Below, in pieces: positions 57,311 to 64,000 of a stretch of DNA of 64,000 nt. The notes beneath the pieces were generated by a model. It was not told the origin of the DNA, made no database searches, and saw nothing but the letters and a program-made list of their open reading frames with translations. Each line of letters begins with the position of its first letter. Position 1 is the first letter of the stretch. Source of the DNA: Bartonella sp. AU55XJBT (GTDB lineage: Bacteria > Pseudomonadota > Alphaproteobacteria > Rhizobiales > Rhizobiaceae); the NCBI RefSeq assembly GCF_028618525.1, contig NZ_JAQITC010000007.1, forward strand, positions 50,880 to 114,879. Direction: 5' to 3'. The translations under genes and the position numbers were made by a program.

Positions 57311-59479
57311 ATGAATTCCAATTACCGCTCTCTCCTCATTTGGGGAGTTATTGCCTTGATTTTGATTATATCGTTTTCTCTCTTTAATGGAGATAGTCAA
57401 CGTTCTGGTGGTGGAGAAGTCTCCTATTCTGAATTTTTGCAAAAAGTTGAGAATAATGAGCTGAAATCGGTGACCATTCAAGGTCAAAAATTAACAGGAC
57501 AAACTGTCGAACATAGAACTGTTTCAACTTTTGCACCACGCGATCCTAGTTTGATACAAAAATTGGAAAGCAAAAACGTCAATGTTAAAGCTATTCCTGA
57601 AAGTTCTGGAAATAGTATCTTCCTCAATCTCCTGTTTTCTTTGTTGCCTGTTATTATTATCGTTGGGGCGTGGGTCTTTTTTATGCGACAAATGCAAAAT
57701 GGGTCACGCGGGGCAATGGGATTTGGGAAATCAAAAGCAAGGTTGCTTAATGAAGCACAAGGACGTGTTACCTTTAAGGATGTTGCTGGCGTTGAAGAAG
57801 CAAAACAAGATCTCCAAGAAATTGTTGAATTTTTGCGCGAACCACAAAAATTTCAACGCTTAGGAGGACGTATTCCACGCGGTGTTTTGCTTGTTGGTCC
57901 TCCAGGAACCGGTAAAACGCTGTTAGCGCGCTCAGTAGCGGGGGAAGCTAATGTGCCATTCTTTACCATTTCAGGGTCTGATTTTGTTGAAATGTTTGTA
58001 GGTGTTGGGGCGAGCCGTGTGCGAGATATGTTCGAACAGGCTAAAAAAAATGCACCTTGTATTATCTTTATCGATGAAATTGATGCTGTTGGACGCCATC
58101 GGGGAGCTGGACTGGGTGGGGGAAACGATGAGCGTGAGCAGACCTTAAATCAGTTGCTTGTCGAAATGGATGGGTTTGAGCCCAATGAAAGTATTATTCT
58201 GATTGCTGCGACAAACCGCCCTGATGTGCTTGATCCTGCTTTATTGAGACCAGGACGTTTTGACCGACAAGTTGTGGTGCCAAACCCAGATGTTTCTGGC
58301 CGGGAACAAATCTTGAAAGTGCATGTGCGCAATGTCCCTTTAGCACCGAATGTTGATTTGAAAGTTTTGGCAAGGGGAACACCAGGATTTTCCGGTGCGG
58401 ACTTGATGAATCTTGTCAATGAAGCTGCTCTTATGGCTGCAAGCCGTAATAAAAGAGTTGTGACAATGCAAGAATTCGAAGATGCAAAAGATAAGGTGAT
58501 GATGGGGGCTGAACGCCGTTCAACCGCTATGACACAAGAGGAAAAAGAACTCACGGCTTATCACGAAGCAGGGCATGCTATCGTGGCTCTCAATGTGCCA
58601 GTTGCTGATCCTGTCCACAAAGCAACAATCGTTCCAAGGGGAAGAGCATTGGGAATGGTGATGCAATTGCCGGAAGGTGATCGCTATTCCATGAGTTATC
58701 GGTGGATGATTTCTCGTTTGGCCATTATGATGGGAGGGCGCGTGGCTGAAGAGTTGAAATTTGGAAAGGAAAATATCACATCGGGGGCTTCTTCTGATAT
58801 TGAGCAAGCAACGAAATTAGCACGTGCCATGATCACACGGTGGGGATTTTCTGATCTGCTTGGAAATGTCGCTTATGGCGATAACCAAGATGAAGTCTTT
58901 TTAGGTCATTCTGTCGCGCGAACACAAAATGTTTCTGAAGAAACAGCGCGCATGATTGATATGGAAGTGCGTAAGCTTATTGATGATGCCTATAAAAACG
59001 CGACCAATATTTTAAAAACAAAAAGAAAAGAATGGTTTGCTCTCGCTCAAGGCTTGTTGGAATATGAAACTTTAACGGGTGCTGAAATTAACGAGGTCAT
59101 TGCAGGAAAACCTCCTTCACGCACACAGAAAGATGAGGGGGCGGCACCACGGACTTCCTCTGTTCCAAAAACTGGAACGGTGAAGGCAGAGGACTCTGTG
59201 GTCGATGAAAAAGACGCCAAAACAGCACCTAAAACAGTTGTCCATAAAGCGGAGAACGTTAAAAGTGAGGCAAGCAAAGCAGAGGGCGCTGTTGGGAAGA
59301 AAACAGCAAATTCCAGTAATACTCAATCCAAGGATATGGAGCCTAAAAAAGCGCAATCGGATGAAGCTGAGAAAAAAGCGCAAAGCGCAAAAGGTTCCAC
59401 AAAGTCAGTTAATCATTCTCAAAGTAAAAACAGTGTTGAAAAAAAGTTAAAACCTTCGGGATCTGATAAAGGAAAATAA
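57311..59479 (+). CDS. ftsH: ATP-dependent zinc metalloprotease FtsH
   Basis: Membrane-bound AAA+ protease that degrades unstable and damaged proteins, including RpoH in other bacteria. The 722-residue protein has two membrane segments (about 7-24 and 103-124), Walker A GPPGTGKT (196-203), Walker [12 protein letters not shown], the SRH region and the zinc site HEAGH (418-422). The last 110 residues form a low-complexity Lys/Ala/Glu/Ser tail, longer than in E. coli. Confidence 0.97.
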   Translation: MNSNYRSLLIWGVIALILIISFSLFNGDSQRSGGGEVSYSEFLQKVENNELKSVTIQGQKLTGQTVEHRTVSTFAPRDPSLIQKLESKNVNVKAIPESSGNSIFLNLLFSLLPVIIIVGAWVFFMRQMQNGSRGAMGFGKSKARLLNEAQGRVTFKDVAGVEEAKQDLQEIVEFLREPQKFQRLGGRIPRGVLLVGPPGTGKTLLARSVAGEANVPFFTISGSDFVEMFVGVGASRVRDMFEQAKKNAPCIIFIDEIDAVGRHRGAGLGGGNDEREQTLNQLLVEMDGFEPNESIILIAATNRPDVLDPALLRPGRFDRQVVVPNPDVSGREQILKVHVRNVPLAPNVDLKVLARGTPGFSGADLMNLVNEAALMAASRNKRVVTMQEFEDAKDKVMMGAERRSTAMTQEEKELTAYHEAGHAIVALNVPVADPVHKATIVPRGRALGMVMQLPEGDRYSMSYRWMISRLAIMMGGRVAEELKFGKENITSGASSDIEQATKLARAMITRWGFSDLLGNVAYGDNQDEVFLGHSVARTQNVSEETARMIDMEVRKLIDDAYKNATNILKTKRKEWFALAQGLLEYETLTGAEINEVIAGKPPSRTQKDEGAAPRTSSVPKTGTVKAEDSVVDEKDAKTAPKTVVHKAENVKSEASKAEGAVGKKTANSSNTQSKDMEPKKAQSDEAEKKAQSAKGSTKSVNHSQSKNSVEKKLKPSGSDKGK

Positions 59480-60066
59480 GAACCCTTTAAAAACACTTGA
59501 GTGACTATGTTTTGGGAAAAATTTTAAATTCTTTGAGAAAGGCGTGAGCATTGCTTGCGCCTTTGATGTAATGTTTACCAAAATATGGAAGCAAAAAATT
59601 AAGCAAATCCGTTTATTATGACAGCTTTAGCAGGGGATAAGGTAGTCTGTTCTCTTACAATATTGGTAGGGTGCGAGGTTAAGTGATGTGCGGGGCTTTG
59701 CGGTTTTGGTCCGATGGTTGTGAGGTTTGATGATGAATTGGCTTACGGGTTTGGTCAAGGGTGTGAGGTGATGGATTGGCTTGCGATTTTGATAGGATGT
59801 GAGACTATCCTTTGGGTGTATTCAAGGGATGTGTGAAGCCTGTTTAAAAAATAATATTGCTTTATGTGTGCAGAGGAGAAACATTATTGGTTGAGCGTCG
59901 TTTAGATCTGTCAATGGTGAAGAGGGTTTTTAATGATCTAAAAAGATGAGGATCGAGTCAATCTTATTTATAAGGTAAAGGGTATAGGGTGAGGAAGCCT
60001 ATTGTACCAAGGAGGCTGTTAGAGCTTTTAAAAAAGCCTAAGGGAAGAAGGATAAAGGAACGAGGC
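59480..60066. other. Spacer between ftsH and glmM with a degenerate repeat
   Basis: At about 59668-59812 a segment like GTGTGAGGT(G/T)GATG-ATTGGCTT(G/A)CG(G/A)(G/T)TTT recurs roughly three times with a period of about 45 bases. No gene recognised. Confidence 0.5.
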
Positions 60067-61437
60067 ATGGTGCAAAAATATTTTGGGACAGATGGAATTC
60101 GGGGGAAAGCTAATTCATTTCCTATGACACCTGATTTTGCCATGAAGGTGGGGATGGCTGTAGGGATCTTATTCCGTTCACACCATCAATCGCGTCGTGT
60201 GGTGATTGGCAAGGATACCCGATTATCTGGCTATATGTTGGAAAATGCTTTGGTTTCAGGATTGACGGCTGCGGGGATGGAAGTTTTTTTATTGGGGCCC
60301 GTTCCGACACCTGCTGTTGCAATGCTTTGCCGTTCTTTGCGCGCAGATCTTGGGGTGATGATTTCTGCTTCTCATAATCCTTTTTATGATAATGGCATTA
60401 AACTTTTTGGTCCTGATGGCTTTAAACTTTCAGATGATATGGAAGCAAAAATTGAACAATTGATCGATACAGATCTGTCAAAATCTTTAGCAAGTTCTGC
60501 CGAAATTGGTTACGCAAAACGAGTTGAGGGGGATATTTATCGTTATATTGAATATGCCAAACGAACTTTGCCTCGTGATGTTGGCTTAGATGCTGTGCGT
60601 ATTGTGGTGGATTGTGCTAATGGTGCTGCTTATAAAGCAGCGCCCCGAGCTTTATGGGAGTTGGGGGCTGAGGTTTTTGCTATTCATGATGAACCCAATG
60701 GCACCAATATTAATCAAAAATGTGGCTCAACCGATTTAAGCTCTTTAAAACGCAAAGTGCATGAAGTGCGTGCTGATGTGGGGATTGCTCTTGATGGAGA
60801 TGGCGATCGTGTTCTCATTGTTGATGAAAAGGCACAAACGGTTGATGGAGATCAGTTGATTGCTGTGATCGCTGAAAATTGGCATAAAATGGGACGGTTA
60901 CGGTCCAATGGTGTTGTCACAACGATTATGTCTAATCTGGGACTGGAGCGGTTTTTGAACGGCAAAGGGTTGGATCTGATCAGAACAAAAGTTGGAGATC
61001 GTTACGTTGTCGAGGCCATGCGCCAAAAAGGATATAATGTTGGTGGTGAGGCTTCTGGGCATATTGTGCTCAGTGATTTTGGGACAACGGGTGATGGGTT
61101 GGTGGCAGCCTTGCAGATTTTAGCTTGTATGAAGGAAAGTCAGAGCCCTATGAGCCAATTGTGTAAACGATTTGAACCTGTCCCGCAAATTTTAAAAAAT
61201 GTAACGATTAAAAATAAAAATGTCCTGGAAAAAAATCCCGTCAAAGTGGCCATTGATCAAGCAGAAAAGCGATTGGGAAAAGAAGCACGGCTGGTGATCC
61301 GCGCTTCTGGAACTGAGCCGGTTATCCGCCTTATGGCCGAAGGAGATGCACGAGACGTGTTGGATACGGTCGTGACAGAGTTGATGGATGTGATCATCCA
61401 TCATGATGAACGCGTGAGTACTGTGCTTGAGAAATAA
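60067..61437 (+). CDS. glmM: Phosphoglucosamine mutase
   Basis: Converts glucosamine-6-phosphate to glucosamine-1-phosphate for cell-wall precursors. The 456-residue protein has the [13 protein letters not shown] start, the phosphoserine loop [14 protein letters not shown] (Ser102), the metal-binding DGDGDR near 240, the GGEASGH substrate loop and the [15 protein letters not shown] phosphate-binding motif near the end. ATG 60067 is preceded by GGAACGAGG; the upstream in-frame GTG/ATG would add a basic tail not found in the family. Confidence 0.95.
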   Translation: MVQKYFGTDGIRGKANSFPMTPDFAMKVGMAVGILFRSHHQSRRVVIGKDTRLSGYMLENALVSGLTAAGMEVFLLGPVPTPAVAMLCRSLRADLGVMISASHNPFYDNGIKLFGPDGFKLSDDMEAKIEQLIDTDLSKSLASSAEIGYAKRVEGDIYRYIEYAKRTLPRDVGLDAVRIVVDCANGAAYKAAPRALWELGAEVFAIHDEPNGTNINQKCGSTDLSSLKRKVHEVRADVGIALDGDGDRVLIVDEKAQTVDGDQLIAVIAENWHKMGRLRSNGVVTTIMSNLGLERFLNGKGLDLIRTKVGDRYVVEAMRQKGYNVGGEASGHIVLSDFGTTGDGLVAALQILACMKESQSPMSQLCKRFEPVPQILKNVTIKNKNVLEKNPVKVAIDQAEKRLGKEARLVIRASGTEPVIRLMAEGDARDVLDTVVTELMDVIIHHDERVSTVLEK

Positions 61438-61560
61438 AGAAATGAGAATGATCAATTTTTTTCATGACAATTCTAATGTTTATAAAGTAAAAAAAGCCGC
61501 GTGATATAAAAATAATAAACATTTTTTTATATCTTGTCTTGTTACATATTCTCTTAATTT

Positions 61561-61840
61561 ATGATTTTAGGATTTAAACATAAAAGAATTGAAGCCTTCT
61601 ATAATACCGATACGACTAAAGGGATTAAAACCGCCCATGCTGAAAAAATAAAATCTATTCTAGGGGATCTTGAAGGAGATGTATCGCCAAAAGATTTAAA
61701 GTTATGCGTCCTTTTGATTAGATCTACTAAAAGATGATCTCAAGGATTATTGGTCAATTATTATCAATGAAAATTGTCGTGTAATATTTCGCTTTGGTGG
61801 CATAGATGTTTCAATGGTTGATTATCGAGATTATCACTAA
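61561..61840 (+). pseudogene. higB: Frameshifted HigB-like toxin
   Basis: Toxin of the RelE/HigB fold, normally an mRNA interferase. The first frame (MILGFKHKRIEAFYNTDTTKGIKTAHAEK...) ends at a TGA near residue 60. The missing C-terminal half (DDLKDYWSIIINENCRVIFRFGG...VDYRDYH) is intact in another frame. The 280-base length is not a multiple of three, confirming the shift. It lies 13 bases ahead of higA, as in normal higBA operons. Confidence 0.82.
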
Positions 61841-61853
61841 GGAGATCTAAAAA

Positions 61854-62102
61854 ATGATGAAGAATCCTCCGAATCCTGGTGAATTATTGCATGAAGATGT
61901 GATCAAAGAACTTGGTTTATCGGTTAATGAAGCAGCAGAGTGGCTTGGTGTATCTCATGGAGCACTTTCTAGAGTTTTAAATGGAAAAGCTGCTATGAGT
62001 GCTAATCTTGCTATTAGGCTTGAAATGTCTGGTGTAAGCACAGCACGTGCGTGGCTCGCACTGCAAACAAATTATGATTTATCAAAAGCAATTTCTAAAT
62101 AA
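61854..62102 (+). CDS. higA: HigA-like antitoxin
   Basis: XRE-family antitoxin that neutralises HigB and represses the operon. The 82-residue protein has the HigA signature NPPNPGELLHEDVIKELGLSVNEAAEWLGVSHGALSRVLNGKAAMSANLAIRLE, with the helix-turn-helix at about 22-70. Intact and with a GGAGATCT site, while its partner toxin is broken, so it may persist as a regulator. Confidence 0.92.
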   Translation: MMKNPPNPGELLHEDVIKELGLSVNEAAEWLGVSHGALSRVLNGKAAMSANLAIRLEMSGVSTARAWLALQTNYDLSKAISK

Positions 62103-62299
62103 CAGTCTCATGATAAAGATTGCAGAAAAGAGTTTCAAACGGCGGTTAAATTTTTGCAACAGAGATATTTGGAAGAGCAAAACAATGCGAGATAGAGCGT
62201 ATAAAAATCAAAAGATATGATACGGTAAAGCAAGGGATAAAATCTTGTGTCTGTAGCCTATTCGAGCGATAACGAATATCAACAAAGGAGGATTTTAAT

Positions 62300-62488
62300 A
62301 TGTTGAGTGAAGACGAAATTAAACGACGTCGCTTTGCTGCTAAAAATGCATTAGCAAGTCAACGCTTAGAGGGATTGGAACCAGATCCACAGGTCGTTTC
62401 TCAGATGGAGCGGGTTATTATAGGTGAACTTGAAACAAGTGATATCATCAAGGATCTTATAGAGCGGATAAAACGTGGTGAAGTATAA
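62300..62488 (+). CDS. FicA/VbhA-like antitoxin
   Basis: Small inhibitor of a Fic protein. The 62-residue product has the class I inhibitory motif S/TxxxEG/N as SQRLEG (residues 20-25), positioned in a helix as in VbhA-type antitoxins that block ATP binding in the Fic active site. It overlaps the fic gene start by 11-14 bases, so the two are coupled. Strong AAAGGAGG ribosome site. Confidence 0.85.
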   Translation: MLSEDEIKRRRFAAKNALASQRLEGLEPDPQVVSQMERVIIGELETSDIIKDLIERIKRGEV

Positions 62489-63068
62489 AGGGAGCGGTGA
62501 TCCTTATACTGATTGTGAGACTGGTGTCCTGTATAATCGGTTTGGCATTAAAGACAAAGCCACATTGCAGCGTGTAGAACCTACTTTCGCTTATATAAGG
62601 TCTTATGAACTTGATAGTATTCCTATTAGGGGTAAGTTTGATCTGGGTCATATGAAAGAGATCCATAGAAAACTGTTTGGTGACATATATGAATGGGCGG
62701 GACAAATTCGTTCAGTGAATATTGCCAAAGGCAATAGTATGTTTGCGAATTATAATCAGATTGAAAGTTATGCACTAAAGATTACGCAACAGCTTGCAAA
62801 AGAACATTATCTGCGTGGTCTTAATATGGATGAATTTAGCCAAAGGGCTGGATATTACATGGGAGAGGTGAATGCGTTGCATCCCTTTCGAGAGGGGAAT
62901 GGGCGTACTCAGCGTGAATTTATGGGGCAACTTGCCAATGAAGCTGGTTATCATATCAACTGGAAGGGTATCGAGAAACAAGAAATGATAGAAGCATCAA
63001 TTGCGGCACATTTTGGTAATTTAGAATATCTGTCTGCACTCATTCATAAGAACCTTAATCTCTTATAA
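62475..63068 (+). CDS. Fic-domain toxin (FicT/VbhT-like, no BID domain)
   Basis: Predicted AMP-transferase toxin. The 197-residue protein has the Fic core with the complete active-site motif HPFREGNGR (136-144), an upstream flap ([12 protein letters not shown], about 85-96) and the [17 protein letters not shown] lead-in. No BID secretion domain follows, unlike VbhT or the Bep effectors. Start GTG 62475 or GTG 62478, inside the antitoxin gene. Its stop codon lies just 3 bases before conserved TrwI-like sequence on the other strand, marking a breakpoint. Confidence 0.9.
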   Translation: MVKYKGSGDPYTDCETGVLYNRFGIKDKATLQRVEPTFAYIRSYELDSIPIRGKFDLGHMKEIHRKLFGDIYEWAGQIRSVNIAKGNSMFANYNQIESYALKITQQLAKEHYLRGLNMDEFSQRAGYYMGEVNALHPFREGNGRTQREFMGQLANEAGYHINWKGIEKQEMIEASIAAHFGNLEYLSALIHKNLNLL

Positions 63069-63322
63069 CCAGCTGAGTTTGTGGCAAGTGCAACAATAAT
63101 GCCAAGTTTGAAAACTGTTGCTATAAAGTCCCATAAAGGTATGGAAGAACGTCCATAGATGATATTGTACCCTATAAATATAATGTAAATGGTACAAGAT
63201 AGTTTAAGCGGAGCACTTAACCCCGACGAAAGATTGTTAATAGTTTTATCCATTATTTCTTCAAGAGCCTTCGTTACAAAGCTATTCATATCAGTGAATA
63301 TGGTTATATTTTCAAATGCCAT
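63044..63322 (-). pseudogene. Truncated VirB6/TrwI-like T4SS membrane protein gene
   Basis: N-terminal piece of a VirB6/TrwI-type inner-membrane channel protein: 92 residues with the leader [35 protein letters not shown] and two hydrophobic stretches ([16 protein letters not shown] and [20 protein letters not shown]). Intact proteins are about 300 residues, so the last two-thirds is missing. The remaining frame ends inside the fic gene's end. The assignment relies on the start similarity and on the neighbouring eex-like genes; R388 has eex between trwJ and trwI. Confidence 0.7.
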
Positions 63323-63368
63323 TGCACATCCATTCTATTCAATGTTTGCAAATATGATCATTTATAAT

Positions 63369-63731
63369 TCAATTATTATCTTGTTTCTGTTCAGCTTTTT
63401 CTTTCGCTTCTTGTTCGGCTTGTTCTTTTGCTTTTTGTTCAGCTTTCCATTTTTCATGTTCAGCCCTAAGTTTATCCATACTTTTTTTCCGTTCCTCTGC
63501 TGCTTTACGAATTCTTTCTTCAGCTTGTGCTTTATATTCTTTTTCAAGTTCTAAAAATGCTAACCGCATGTTTTCACAATTCTTTGAAGTCCCTGCAAAT
63601 CCACATTTAGCATCCCACTCTAGGCGTAAATTTTTATCTTTTTTAAATTCTGCGACGCTATAGGTTTTTTCACAGCCAGCAGCGATGAGTCCTGTGCCAA
63701 GTAGCAATGTTGTTATGATGATCTTGTTCAT
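63369..63731 (-). CDS. EexN-like lipoprotein, copy 1
   Basis: Resembles entry-exclusion lipoproteins encoded within type IV secretion operons. The 120-residue product has a signal peptide with lipobox AAGC (Cys20) and a Cys-containing head (EKTYSVAEFKKDKNLRLEWDAKCGF...NCENMRL). A long charged coiled coil follows (about 55-115) ending in EAKEKAEQKQDNN. Its coding sequence is largely identical to copy 2, 371 bases away. Confidence 0.7.
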   Translation of the reverse strand: MNKIIITTLLLGTGLIAAGCEKTYSVAEFKKDKNLRLEWDAKCGFAGTSKNCENMRLAFLELEKEYKAQAEERIRKAAEERKKSMDKLRAEHEKWKAEQKAKEQAEQEAKEKAEQKQDNN

Positions 63732-64000
63732 GATTAGTGACTTTCTTGTTGTTGTTCTTCTGCTGCGCGTTCTTTCGCTTCTTGTTCGGCTTGTTCTTTT
63801 GCTTTTTGTTCAGCTTTCCATTTTTCATGTTCAGCCCTAAGTTTATCCATACTTTTTTTCCGTTCCTCTGCTGCTTTACGAATTCTTTCTTCAGCTTGTG
63901 CTTTATATTCTTTTTCAAGTTCTAAAAATGCTAACCGCATGTTTTCACAATTCTTTGAAGTCCCTGCAAATCCACATTTAGCATCCCACTCTAGGCGTAA
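63401..64000. repeat. Direct repeat of the eex-like genes, 371-base period
   Basis: 63401-63629 and 63772-64000 appear identical over at least 229 bases by eye; the copy on the right may extend beyond the window. Confidence 0.9.
63734..64000 (-). CDS. EexN-like lipoprotein, copy 2 (5' end outside window)
   Basis: Same protein type as copy 1: the part seen begins LRLEWDAKCGFAGTSKNCEN and ends EAKERAAEEQQQESH. The gene runs off the right edge, so its signal peptide is not seen. Two bases separate its stop codon from the start of copy 1. The neighbourhood suggests the beginning of a Trw-type secretion locus to the right. Confidence 0.7.
   Translation of the reverse strand, partial: LRLEWDAKCGFAGTSKNCENMRLAFLELEKEYKAQAEERIRKAAEERKKSMDKLRAEHEKWKAEQKAKEQAEQEAKERAAEEQQQESH

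Overview
The window looks like the chromosome of a Bartonella species (Rhizobiales, Alphaproteobacteria) from a lineage that carries a Trw-type type IV secretion system. The basis is its AT-rich alphaproteobacterial housekeeping genes (rcdA, gapR, trcR, a split CarD/FdxA/helicase neighbourhood, the tkt-gap-pgk-fba cluster, ruvCAB-ybgC-tolQRAB-pal-cpoB-tilS-ftsH-glmM). It also has four copies of a structured RNA placed directly ahead of a small XRE-type regulator, the arrangement known in Bartonella as Brt RNA plus Trp protein. The species cannot be fixed from the sequence alone.

Layout. 1-13 kb: ispA (runs off the left edge), rpmF, carD, fdxA, a helicase gene that has lost its helicase core, rpoH, an M48 protease lipoprotein, a thiamine pyrophosphokinase, a glycine-zipper lipoprotein, an ABC-F ATPase and a frameshifted rimJ-like gene. 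13-25 kb: gapR, a DUF1036 protein, pyk, zapA with a DUF4164 partner, then tkt, gap, pgk and class I fba, together a central carbon block. 25-32 kb: a small membrane protein, rpmE, an MsbA-like exporter, an orphan 487-residue membrane protein, suhB and efp. 33-46 kb: four Brt-trp units, a TrbH-like lipoprotein, a Sel1-repeat protein, a ThiE-like enzyme, opgC, rcdA and ruvCAB-ybgC. 46-61 kb: the Tol-Pal system, interrupted by yebC and trcR, then tilS, ftsH and glmM. 61.5-64 kb: an accessory edge with a broken higB and intact higA, a FicA-FicT toxin-antitoxin pair, a truncated VirB6/TrwI gene and two tandem EexN-like lipoprotein genes, the second running off the right edge.

Two themes cut across the window. 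First, at least seven genes (rpmF, rpoH, pyk, fba, rpmE, the ThiE-like gene, rcdA) are followed by a decaying direct copy of their own 3' part, and the exporter has left an inverted fragment. This suggests frequent short tandem duplication followed by decay. Second, sequence repetition is concentrated in the Tol-Pal system: TolA has a 15-residue repeat and CpoB carries about 350 residues of Ala/Asp/Lys helical repeats.

The most interesting element is the Brt-trp set. Comparing the four copies by eye shows compensatory base changes in several stems, a conserved promoter with 17-base spacing, and an invariant 10-base segment that can pair with either of two partners. This looks like a switch or pseudoknot just ahead of the regulator start codon.
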